NCBI GenBank assembly: GCA_039583875.1
Contig: CM077166.1
Span: forward strand, 90,580,564 to 90,644,563
DNA from: Platanthera guangdongensis
Taxonomy: Eukaryota; Streptophyta; Magnoliopsida; Asparagales; Orchidaceae
DNA: 64,000 nt
Direction: 5' to 3'
This document shows, piece by piece, positions 45,441 through 54,585 of the stretch. The stretch's first letter is position 1; every line of letters starts with the position of its first letter. Under the pieces are notes generated by a model. That model was not told the DNA's origin, did not search any database, and saw nothing but the letters and a program-made list of their open reading frames with translations. Both the position numbers and the translations under genes were made by a program.

Positions 45441-46487
45441 ATCTACGATTGGCAGATGTATAGAAAGACCCTCTCGGGGATGTTGGCACATTGCTTGTCC
45501 GAGAGGGAAGTGCATAGGCTCTTGGAAGAACTCCACTCCGGGAAGTGTGGGAGTCACTCCAGGAGTCGGACCCTAAAAGGAAGGATTGTGCGACATGGGT
45601 ACTTTTGCCCTACTCTAGGACACGACGCCATAGAATTCTCAAAGAAGTGCCACAAATGCCAATTGTTTGCCCCACTCCAACTACAATCGGCCCAGTATCT
45701 CAGAAGCATCACAACCCCATATCCCTTTGTCATCTGGGGTATGGATTTTGTTGGACCCTTCCCCAAGGCCAGCAGCAGAGAAGGATCTTACTTTTCATGA
45801 TAGATTATTTTTCTAAGTGGTTGGAAGTGAAGGCGCTGGCTAAGGTGACCTCCCAGGTTATCAGGAATTTTGTTTGAGGGAGATCATCTGCAGTCACGGG
45901 CTACCCCTGGCCATTGTCACGGACAACGGTCCTTAGTTTTCCAGCGCCGAGATTATCAGATTCTGTGGGTAGCTCGGGAATGATCTTATATTTGCATCAG
46001 TCCATCACCCTAGGAGCAACGGGTGGGTGGAGGCGACAAACAATACCATAGTAAACCTCCTGAAGAAAAGATTCGAAAATTTAAAGGGCAGCTGGGTGGA
46101 GGACCTTCCTTCAGTTCTCTAGGCCCTAAGAACCGCTCCCAACACGGCCACAGGGGAGACCCCCTTCAAGCTCTCCCATGGATGCGAAGCAGTGCTTCCC
46201 ATAGAATTTGAAGTCCAGATACCTCGGGTGGCAGATGCCTTGGTAGGCAAGGAGTAATGTAGAACTAAAAACGAGGAGGCGCTACGGCTCTCCCTCGACA
46301 TGGTTGAGGAGCTGTGTGGTCTCTCCGCCATCGACAGGAAGAAGTGAAAAGTACAATTTTTAAGTACTTTTACAGGCACGTCCGGGTCAAACATTTCGCA
46401 GAAGGGGACCTATTCAGAAAAAAGGTGGATGCAGCGGGAAGATCAGCAGCCGTGGGGAAGCTCAAGCCCAACTGGGAGGGTTCGTAC
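45441..46487 (+). pseudogene. pol: Element A integrase
   Basis: The readable blocks in order are LAHCLSEREVHRLLEELHSG with C-H zinc ligands, CHKCQLF, WGMDFVGPFPKA with the first catalytic Asp, MIDYFSKWLEVKAL, IVTDNGP with the second, HPRSNGWVEATNNTI with the Glu, then ALRTAPNTATGETPFKL and, at the end, KLKPNWEGSY, the GPY/F-like C-terminal motif. Stops lie near 45935, 45972, 46122, 46256 and 46345, and frame changes near 45875 and 46395. Reading ends abruptly at 46487 inside the C-terminal motif. Confidence 0.85.
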
Positions 46488-47340
46488 TGTTGAAACCGAA
46501 ACTAGGTCTCCTGTGGAGTTCGCCCTTAGGGAAGGGGTGGTCTCGCACCTACTTCACTCCTGCAAGCAAAACAACAAAGAAGACATGGAAAAACCGACCC
46601 AAGGGCTCGGCGCGGAGGTCCCACCACACACCCGGAAGATCTCAGAGCGCTTCCCCTCCTTAGCCAGAGGCCGAGCTAAGGTACTCTCAGAAAGCACTGG
46701 AAAACTGGAGCAGGAAGGCACAGGAAGCATGCCTTATGGGGTACACCTTGGGTCCTATTTATAGTTTTTAGAATCTGAACTGCGAATAACCAAAAGAACT
46801 GACCTGAAGTTACCAAAATACCCTTCGTTGGGTCTGCCAACAGCCAAACTCGCTGTTTTGAAGGGCTATAGGCAGACTAGTGGGGGCAAAATAGTAAAAA
46901 GTACCTCACACATCCAGGCGAGCTGGGGAGCTTGATCACCTCGGCAGGTCCTGCTCGCCTGCTGTTGTCGAGTTCCATTGCGAGGGCGCGAGATGGGACT
47001 AGCTCGGCGAATGCCGAGCTCGGGGTCGACGAATACTGATCTCCGTCCGATGAACGCAGATTTCTGGTCGACGAATGCCGAGCTCGGGCCCGGCTTCTCT
47101 GCTGCCGAGCTCGCCCACTCCCTTTAGCCTGATCTGTCTGGCTCCTTGCGGCCTTGCTCGCCAGACATGAGATTGTACATAATCCCCGCTCTTTTTGAGC
47201 TTGGCAAAGCTCGGAAAGAAATATCCAACCCAAAGTGTGCGGCGAGCGCGGGTTGGCGAGTTGGAGGGAATCTTTGGGTGGGGTCCACCTGTGGCTATAT
47301 ACATATGCACCTGATCACCTGCTTGACTCTTGCAATTCCC
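46488..47340 (-). repeat. Possible minus-strand LTR-like segment abutting element A
   Basis: At 46488 the integrase of A is cut by TGTTGAAACCG, whose minus-strand reading ends GGTTTCAACA, an LTR-like terminus. On the minus strand a strong TATA context CTATAAATAGGACCC lies at 46750-46764, about 265 nt before that end, as in an LTR. The presumed U3 side (46860-47130) is rich in GCCGAGCTCGG-type palindromes. I find no primer site, no partner LTR and no certain right end, so a solo or truncated LTR is only one reading. Confidence 0.4.
46756..46763 (-). promoter_or_regulatory. TATA box on the minus strand of the 46488 block
   Basis: The minus strand reads TATAAATAGGACCCAAGG. It resembles the TATA context of the G LTR (TATAAATAGGACCCATG). 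It would drive transcription toward lower coordinates. Confidence 0.45.
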
Positions 47341-47356
47341 TTTGCTCTAACCCTGC

Positions 47357-47808
47357 CAAGATGCCGCTTCCAAGGAGATTCAAGAGCGCTTAGACCGAGC
47401 TCACCAGGCCTCGGCTGCTCGCGTCGCCGCTCTGACAGCGGTCCCGTCCAATGTTCCTCAAATTGGCTCCGCCGAGCCCAGCTCCAAGAGGTCGAAGTCA
47501 TTCCCTCAGGCGGCCGAGCCCATTTACCACGACCTGAGGGCCACCCTGGAGCATGAGACCGGATCTTCTACTCGGATAATTCTTGAGAAGGATAGAGAGG
47601 TTGTTGTAGTCGGCAACGACCCAGACGGTCAACCTGACGACATGGGGGGTGCCACGCCGCGAGAGCCCATACCGCGAGGCGAGACGACTCCCGTGGACTC
47701 GCGGTTCAAGGCACCGGAAAACCGTCCCCAGGACCCGCCTCTTCTCTTTGGGATCCTGCCAGTGAGCTCGCAGAGGCCAAACACGCTGGTGCGCGCCTCC
47801 TCTCCTCG
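47357..47808 (+). pseudogene. Unrecognised GC-rich exon-like open segment
   Basis: A frame is open for about 150 codons (pieces: AASKEIQERLDRAHQAS, EPSSKRSKSFPQAAEP, EKDREVVVVGNDPDGQPDD) without an ATG at its start, preceded by a TAA near 47345. It ends at a near-perfect splice donor CTCG|GTAAGT at 47809. Composition is much more GC-rich than the flanking elements. I do not recognise a domain. It could be a captured host gene fragment or the non-gag frame of an unknown element. Confidence 0.35.
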
Positions 47809-48040
47809 GTAAGTAGACGTGGTCGCGGGGGCGTGTTTGGGAACCATCCCCACCCCGGGATTTGAGCTCCTCTCATCGGGGACTCGTGGCCCAGGTCGCG
47901 GGAAGGATCTGAAGTTCATCCCTCCCTGTATCACCTTTGAACCACCGAGCTCATCTGGTCAGTCTTGCTTGGATTCTTGCCCCATGAGTTTTTTATGCGT
48001 TTATCTTCTTGTTGATGCTTGTTTTCACAACTCTCCCCAG

Positions 48041-48410
48041 CTAATCCGTTGCCGAGGAATCTTCGAGGGAAGCTCACTACTCTCCCCTCCCATCCTCAAG
48101 CTCGTTGGACTCTTACATGGGTCCTGAGGTGGATCAAGGCGAGCTGACGAGGAGGGAGGTTAAGCTCCTCAAGAAGCTGGTGTGTGGGCTGCGCGAGGTG
48201 CAGGGGGTCAACGAGATGCTACAGCGCGACTACGCGCATCTCGCCGACGAGGTGCGAAGCGGCAATGCTGGCGAGCTGATGTCTCCCTCCCGGCTCCTGG
48301 ACGAGATAGATGATGGCCTCTCGGTGGCGCAGAGGAATTCGGGAAGGATCCGCGAGCTGATCTGCGCGCGTCAGTCTGGGGGGCGGGGGTCGCGAGGCCG
48401 GGGTAGGTAA
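48041..48410 (+). pseudogene. Second unrecognised exon-like open segment
   Basis: It follows a pyrimidine-rich acceptor (TTTTCACAACTCTCCCCAG, ending 48040). One frame is open from 48045 to TAG-like TAA near 48410 and encodes a charged, helix-prone sequence (ELTRREVKLLKKLVCGLREVQG, then EMLQRDYAHLADEV) ending in an RGG-like GGRGSRGRGR tail. The end reads GGGGTAGGTAAGTGG, which again looks like a donor. Joining to the upstream segment does not give one clean frame with these exact sites, so the model is unresolved. Confidence 0.35.
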
Positions 48411-48834
48411 GTGGGCGGCTCCTTTGCCGAGCCGACCGGTACTCGCATCCTGATGCTCCCCCTGCTCGCGCGCCCCGTCTTTTTATTCCGGAATGTTGGG
48501 TATTGTATCCACAACGTACCTGATTTGAAGAAGCCCCTGAACAAGCTAAGGTAAATAGACAATGTATTTGATGAAATCTTTCAAGTTGTGCTTGCAGTTA
48601 TTCCACGCTAAGTACACACCAATGTCAGGGTGTAGTAGGTCAATATACACGGGTCTGCACGACGTAATCCCTCGTTGAGCAGATCAGTGTGTTGGCCTAC
48701 GTGTATTCTCTCTATTGGAGTGTACTTATTTTCAAGTATAGGGCTGTGATAATGCAACAGCAGACAAGGAGCAAGGATGGGTCAAGGAGCAGCTCATGGG
48801 TGGAAATACGAAAAATCGTCTAAGTGATAATCGA

Positions 48835-49096
48835 CGAGAATCACCAAGTGATTCTCGCCGATTCGGCGAGAATCATTAGTGATTCTCGCCGAATCGTCGA
48901 GAATCATTAGTGATTCTCGCCGAATCGTCGAGAATCACTGGCTGATTCTCGTCGTCTCTATCCGGCTAAATCAGAGCGTGCCAATAAGTCAAAATTGACG
49001 AGAATCACCTTTGATTCTCGCCAAATCGACGAGAACCACCTTCGATTCTCGCCGATTCAACGAGAATCACCTTCGATTCTCGCCGATTTTGCCTTG
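48835..49096. repeat. Chain of GAGAATC/GATTCTC palindromes in the H LTR
   Basis: Overlapping perfect palindromes alternate: CGAGAATCAC-CAA-GTGATTCTCG (48835-48857), then GATTCTCGCCGA-T-TCGGCGAGAATC (48850-48874), and so on for about ten arms. The word pair is unrelated to CACGCCC but the layout, a chain of short hairpins in the U3 region before the TATA box, is the same as in B, C, D and F. Confidence 0.85.
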
Positions 49097-49208
49097 GATG
49101 ATTTTCTGGATCCCGCTGGACCGGATCAAACGTTAAGACGCTAATTTGAACAACTTTTAGTGTTTCTTCAGGTGGGACCCATAACGGTCATAAAGGAGTA
49201 TTCTACCG

Positions 49209-49216
49209 TATAAATA
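49209..49216 (+). promoter_or_regulatory. TATA box of the H LTR
   Basis: CCGTATAAATACACG is a strong plant TATA context, about 110 nt after the palindrome chain. Confidence 0.65.
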
Positions 49217-50079
49217 CACGCGTATTTTGAACAGTAAAAACACAAAAAAGACGAAGCCGCGGCGCCGACCTTGAACTACATCGCGATACCTGCTCCGTCG
49301 CCGTCGCCGCTCGTGCTAGTCGATCGTTGGCCGTTTGATCGTGGTTTCTTCCAGATCTCCCGGCGACAGAAGCTTAGCCAAGCATAGCGTCTCATGCGTC
49401 TAACCAGAGATCCTTTGTCTCTTGATTCGTTGATCGGGATAACCTTCCCCTTCCGAATCGATCGAGACGATCGATCCTAGTGTGACCGTTGGTAGACCTT
49501 GCTAGCTTTGCTACGAAGATTGAGTCTCCAAAGTACAGCAGTCACACACCGTTGTCGTCGCCGATTCCGAGAACCGAGCTGCCGCCCTTCTTGCCGCCGC
49601 CGGTTTCGGGGAGGTTCTCTCCAAGAGAGATCGAGGGGTGTGGACTCTTCGTTGACTTCAAGAACACGTCATCGAACGAAGAGGGACACCTTAGTATCCA
49701 AAAGTTGTTTGTATTTCTTGTACATTCTAGTTTCATTTTTGTTGTAAAGGAACGTTGGTTCCTAGTTATAAGGGTTGGGTGCAACCCGTGTTGTGGGAGT
49801 GTTGTCTCCTACGTGTGGAAGGGTTCCTTCCGATAGTGCAAGGATTGGATTTAAATCCTGTTGGTGAAGTGACCGAGTCGTCCCTTGTTGGGAGATAGGT
49901 CGAAGGGGGTAAAGTGGATGTACCCAAATCGGGGAACCACTATAAATTGTTTGTGTCCTTTCTTTGTTGTGCTGTTTTGTTATCTTATGGAGGTACAATT
50001 TTAATTCCGCAAAAACACTGCAAGTCACTGATTCCCCCCCCCCCATAGGTGAAGGTAGTTGACACTAGGTGGACTTTCA

Positions 50080-50169
50080 AGTGGTATCAGAGGGAGGTTA
50101 CTCATCAAAAAGGTTCACACCTTGAGTAGAATCCTGCCACTAGTCTCAAGAAGAAGGAAAACATCTACC
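50080..50169 (+). promoter_or_regulatory. Element H primer site and short leader
   Basis: TGGTATCAGAG at 50082-50092 matches initiator tRNA-Met. The leader is about 77 nt and ends at the ATG at 50170. Confidence 0.8.
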
Positions 50170-52460
50170 ATGGACGGGCTCAAGTACACAGGCAAGATCC
50201 CAGTGTGCACCAGGCTCAACTTTCCTATCTGGAAGGAAAGGATCAGGTTCTACATGGAAGCAGTTGATCCTCGACTCTTCATGATCATGGAGGAGGGACC
50301 TTATGTCCCCAGTAAGGTCTCCACAATTGATCCTACCAAGAAAGTGCCAAAGAAAATTTCTGAAATGGACAAGGGCGAGATGGTGTTGGTGGGACTTAAC
50401 AAGAAGGTGCAGAACATTCTGGTCAGCGCGGTCGATGACTCAATGATGCAGAACTTCTGCAACTGCAGGACAGCACAGGAGATCTAGCACTGCCTGATTA
50501 TCCTAATGGAGGGCACTGATGTAGTGAGGGATGATCGGAGATCCCTCCTGAACCAAAAATATGAGGCCTTCAGACAAGGGCCTAAGGAAGAGATCAGAGT
50601 CACCTTCGAGAACTTCCTCAAGATTGTCAATGCCCTCAAAGGATATGGAAGAGTGTTCACTGATGGTGAACTTAATGATAAATTCCTTAGGTCCCTTACT
50701 AAAGAATGGGACACAAAGATCTGCGCCATCTGAGAGTTTGGCAGATTAGCTGAAACAGACCCACAAATTCTGTTTGGGAAGCTGATGTCCTATGAGCTTT
50801 AACTGAACACTCGGAAAGCAGAAGAAGAAGCAGAGAAGGCTGTAGCCAAGGAAAAGACTGTGGCTCTAAAAGCATTCACTCCAGGAAGGGCAAGGGTGCG
50901 GTTTCATACCGTGCCAGGAAAAAGGATGAGGAGGAGGACTCCGAGCCATGCTCCTCCAGCTCAGAGTTGTCTGAGGATGATTTCTCCCTCATCACCCGAG
51001 AATTCAAGAAGTTCCTCAAGATGAGAATTCAAAGAAAGAGAGACGGCTCCTCCTCCAGGCTTCAGAAGAAAAATTATTCTTCTGACAGGTACGCATCTAA
51101 ACTGAACAAACATCACTCCTCTGACATTATTTGTTTTGGATGCAATAAGCAAGGACACGTCGTGGCCGACTGCCACCAAGGCAAGAGAGAAAATGGGAAG
51201 GGAGAGGAGCACAAGTCCTCTAGAGATAAGAAGAAAGAGAGGAGCTACATCTCCAAAAAGCCAAAGACACTGAGTGAATCTGATTCCTCAGACTCCAGTG
51301 ATGATGAGGAAGCCTACTTCGGGCTGGTGGGTCGCTCCGACTCAGATGGAGAATGCCACCCATTTACTGGGAAGGTAAAAGCTCACACCCCTCTCTTCGA
51401 CTCTGATTCTGATCCTAAGTCTCAGGATGATGACCCTGAGGATAGCCTTTCGTCCCGCGAAGCGGAGCTCCTCAAGAAGAATGAACTTCTGCTCAACACT
51501 TTCGAGGAGTGTCGTAAGAGATTGAAGGCTGAGAAAAATGAAGTGAAATTCCTTAAGGGTGAGAGTGTCTCCCTAAGGGAAGAAATCACCAGTTTGATCT
51601 CTCTTCGATAGGAGCACCTAGACCAGACTTCAAAGCATTCAGAGTGTCTTAAGCTCCTTGATCTTAAGCAGGAGGAAGTCGACAAGTTGGAAGAACAACT
51701 TGCGGTAGAACGGAAGATCGTCAAGAGCTTCTCTATGCCAAAAACAGTTCTTCCAGTTGTTGATACCTTCTCTGCTCAGGCCAAAGGAGCTGGCTTGGGG
51801 CATGTAGGGGTACCTGGTTCCTCATCCAGGAGAAACAGGAACCAGAGAAAGAATAAGGCCGCCAAGAAGGCCTCTCCTGCTGAAAAGGGAAAAGCTCCCC
51901 TCAGTCCTATTGCGTTCAGAAAGCCTGGCTTTCCTTGCAACCAACATGACTTTGAGTCAACCTTTGGTCATCATTTCCGGCCCTCGGTTGCAAAGCCAAA
52001 GAGCCGATATGATGGTTGGACTTTCACCATCAACTTCGGTGAGAGTGTCTTCAAGGCACCTTATGAGGAAATCCATGTGGGAAATTATGGTCAATTCTCC
52101 AGCGGCCATAATGGAAAGCAGGCACCAAAAGCCATGCCTGTTGTACTGAAGAAACAGAAGGTAAAGAAGTCATGTGATTACAATCACTATGATCCCTCCA
52201 CCTCTAGATCCAAGGCCCCGGCTGTACCCACCATTCTCAGGGTAAAGCAGGAGCCTAGGAAGATGTACAACAGATTTGACTGTTGGTGTTGTGGCAAAGT
52301 CGGTCACTTTGCCGTGGATTGTTGGTTTAATCCGAGGTATAACGAGACTCCCTATGTTAGCAATGCGAGGCCGACCACTCGTAAGGTTAACCACCTGAGG
52401 GGGAGTATGCTAACCAAGAATCTAGGACCCAAGTTTGATTGGGTTCCCAAGGGAAATTAA
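50170..52460 (+). pseudogene. gag: Element H gag
   Basis: The start is ATG 50170 (MDGLKYTGKIP), after the short leader. The N-terminal copia Gag domain (FPIWKERIRFYMEAVDP, LNDKFLRSL) is followed by a first knuckle CFGCNKQGHVVADC near 51130, a Ser/Asp-rich acidic stretch (51270-51440), a coiled-coil-like stretch to 51720, and a second knuckle CWCCGKVGHFAVDC near 52281. In-frame stops lie at 50485, 50731, 50799 and 51609, and a frameshift near 50885. The length of about 760 codons and two knuckles are like SIRE-type Gags. Confidence 0.82.
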
Positions 52461-53800
52461 TTTTGTTTTTCAGGAATGTCCAAAGGCCACCAAAACGCCA
52501 ATATGGTACTTGGACAGTGGATGCTCCCGGTATATGACTGGGACAAGAAGCCTGCTGCGTGATTACACTCCAGTCGAGAATGGTCCCAAAGTCATCTTTG
52601 GGGGGTCAGATCGAGGAGTTACCAGAGGTTATGGTATGATTTCTAACGGTATAATCTCTATCACCGACGTGGCTTATGTTGAAGGGTTAAACCATAACCT
52701 GATCAGTGTAAGTCAGTTATGTGATAAAGGTTATGACGTTAAGTTCTGCAAGGATAAATGTCTGATAATATCATGTGCCTCTTCTGAGACGGTACTAACA
52801 TGCATTAGGAGCAGAAATATCTTCTGCTTAAATTTTCTTAGTTTAGATTCATCTACCCCCGTATGCCTAGTGACAACAGGCAGTGCATCTCTTTGTGAAC
52901 AATGGAACAAGAGATTGGCACATATTAATTTCAAAACAATTAGTATGCTGTTTTCTAAAAACATGGTAACGGATGCTCCCATTACCAAGTGCATCAAAGA
53001 TAGCCCCTCTCCTGCATGCCAGATGGGCAAACAGACTCAGGCTACCTTTAAGAGCTTTGCAGATAAAGACTCTTCCCGATGTCTTTATCTTCTGCATATG
53101 GACTTGTTTGGTCCAATGCAAGTTCATACCTTGGGAGGCAAGTCCTATACACTAGTGATAGTTGATGATCACTCTCGGTTTACATGGGTGTTCTTCTTAA
53201 ATGAAAGTCAGATACGTTTGACATCTTCACTAGTTTTGTCAAGCAGGTTCAGAACGAATTTAACTGCTCAGTGGTCAAAATCAGAAGTGACCATGGAACA
53301 GAATTTGAATCTGGTGCTATGACAGAGTTTTGTGAAGAACAAGGTATCTTTCATGAGTTTTCCTCCCCGCACACTCCTCAGCAAAATGGAGTTGCGGAGA
53401 GGAGAAATAGAACTCTCATTGAAGCTTGCACGACAATGTTGAAAGACGCTTCTCTCCCAGAATACTTCTGGGCAGAGGCGGTCAATACAACTTGTAATGT
53501 ACCAAAACGAGCATTGATCAACAAGCATCATCGTAAGACGCCTTATGAGCTACTGAGAGGCAGGAAACCAACCATGTACTACTTTAGGATCTTTGGTTGC
53601 AGATGTTATGTACTGAATAATGGGAAGTACCCGCGTACTAAATTTGGTGAGAAATGCTTCGAAGGCATATTCATGGGCTATAGTACCCACAGTCGGGCAT
53701 ATAGGGTCTTCAATAAGAAAACACTAGTGGTAGAGAAATCAATTAATGTTGTATTTGATGAAGAAAGCTTGCTTAACATCAATTCTTCCAGCGGTATCCT
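52461..53800 (+). pseudogene. pol: Element H protease and integrase
   Basis: Protease has WYLDSGCSRYMTG near 52507-52545. Next comes the pre-integrase block LCEQWNKRLAHINF with CQMGKQTQ, then the integrase core: HMDLFGPM, VIVDDHSRFTWVFFL, a one-base loss near 53208, then VKIRSDHGTEFE, SSPHTPQQNGVAERRNRTL, and KTPYELLRGRKPTMYYFRIFGC. The DDE acids are present. The frame between gag and protease is also shifted by one base near 52455. Copia integrases catalyse insertion into chromosomal DNA; this one is broken. Confidence 0.87.
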
Positions 53801-54585
53801 TGAAGATACAGGTGCACGACTTGAACAGCTGTGTCTCGATGACACCGCTAAAAATGAAACTCCTAAGTACGTCAAAGTTTCCACCTCAACGTCAACTGGG
53901 AATGTTAAAGATCAAAATGAAGAAAATCTCTTAGAAGAAGGAGAAGCCCAAGAAGTAGACGTAGCTCTAGACGCCAGACTTCTAGAGCTCCGGCACGTGA
54001 GGGATCATCCTAGAGATCAGATCATTGGAGATCCTCGTGACGGTGTCAGAACTCGAAGAGGTACTATTAATGAGATTTTGCATCTAAGTTTCTTGTCGCA
54101 GGTTGAGCCAAAGAAGTTCGCCGAGGCGAACAAAGATGCAGCATGGATTTTGGCCATGCAAGATGAACTGCATCAATTCGAACGATGCAACGTTTGGACG
54201 CTGGTTCCCAGACCACAAAAGCAGAATGTGATTGGCACCAAGTGGATCTTCAGAAATAAACTGGATGAATATGGTGTCATCATAAAGAACAAGGCCAGGC
54301 TGGTGGCTTAAGGTTACAGACAGGAGAAGGGGATTGACTTCGACCAGACCTTTGCACCAGTGGCAAGGCTCGAGGCAATCAGATTATTCCTGGCGTATGC
54401 TTCGCACAAAGGATTCACAGTCTATCAAATGGATGTGAAATCAGCATTCTTGAACGGAGACCTGAAAGAGGAAGTATAGGTCGCTCAACCCCCAGGTTTT
54501 CTCAATCCTACTTATCCCAATCATGTACATTTTCTTAATAAAGCTCTATATGGTTTAAAACAAGCTCCACGAGCTTGGTATGAGA
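53801..54585 (+). pseudogene. pol: Element H linker and reverse transcriptase, truncated by G
   Basis: An acidic linker (53800-54100) leads to EPKKFAEANKDAAWILAMQDEL, NVWTLVPRP, IGTKWIFRNKLDE and ARLVA, a TAA at 54309-54311 where Gln is expected, then [29 protein letters not shown], a TAG near 54477, and LYGLKQAPRAWYEM. That is the N-terminal half of a copia reverse transcriptase. The YVDD motif and RNase H would follow, but G begins at 54586. Confidence 0.9.
54581..54585. repeat. Presumed left target-site duplication of G (TGAGA)
   Basis: The five bases before the LTR of G. The partner would lie after the rest of G, beyond element F and the window end, so it cannot be confirmed. Confidence 0.4.

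Larger units (their letters stand above)
1..46487 (+). mobile_element. Element A: decayed Tat-lineage Ty3/gypsy retrotransposon, split into four pieces
   Basis: This is the host element of the left two thirds of the window. Its coding sequence reads through four separated pieces (1-339, 22389-22556, 32413-33095, 44587-46487) in one order and strand: start of reverse transcriptase, fingers/palm, palm to connection, then RNase H, a second RNase H and integrase. The pieces are separated by elements B, D and E, whose ends carry matching or near-matching 5-bp duplications. A second RNase H-like domain between the first RNase H and integrase is characteristic of the Tat lineage. No LTR, gag or protease of A is visible; its 5' part lies before the window. 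The right end is set where the integrase C-terminal reading stops abruptly at 46488. Many stops and frameshifts show it is long dead. Confidence 0.8.
48494..50079 (+). repeat. Element H 5' LTR
   Basis: The left end TGTTGGG is clear; the right end is put at CA 50078-50079, just before the primer site, and could differ by a few bases. The LTR has a TATA box at 49209-49216, a palindrome array at 48835-49096, and a run of twelve Cs near 50034-50044. There is no second LTR in the window to confirm the ends. Confidence 0.7.
48494..54585 (+). mobile_element. Element H: SIRE-like Ty1/copia retrotransposon, 5' part
   Basis: The LTR starts TGTTGGGTATTG at 48494, and the internal region begins with a tRNA-Met primer site. 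A long gag with two Cys-His knuckles and a coiled-coil stretch is followed by copia-order pol: protease, integrase, then reverse transcriptase. This order, with integrase before reverse transcriptase, defines Ty1/copia; the long two-knuckle gag suggests the SIRE lineage. The reverse transcriptase is cut at 54585 by G. The rest of H should lie beyond the window. Several stops and frameshifts make it inactive. Confidence 0.85.

Noticed and set aside
46429..46764. 111-codon plus frame considered as a gene
   Set aside because: It straddles the end of the element A integrase and the adjacent LTR-like segment; its first part is integrase in a shifted frame.
49499..49836. Open frames of 82-115 codons in the H LTR
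   Set aside because: They overlap each other in different frames in a GC-rich, low-complexity stretch after the TATA box, with no recognisable motif. They are more likely untranslated leader.
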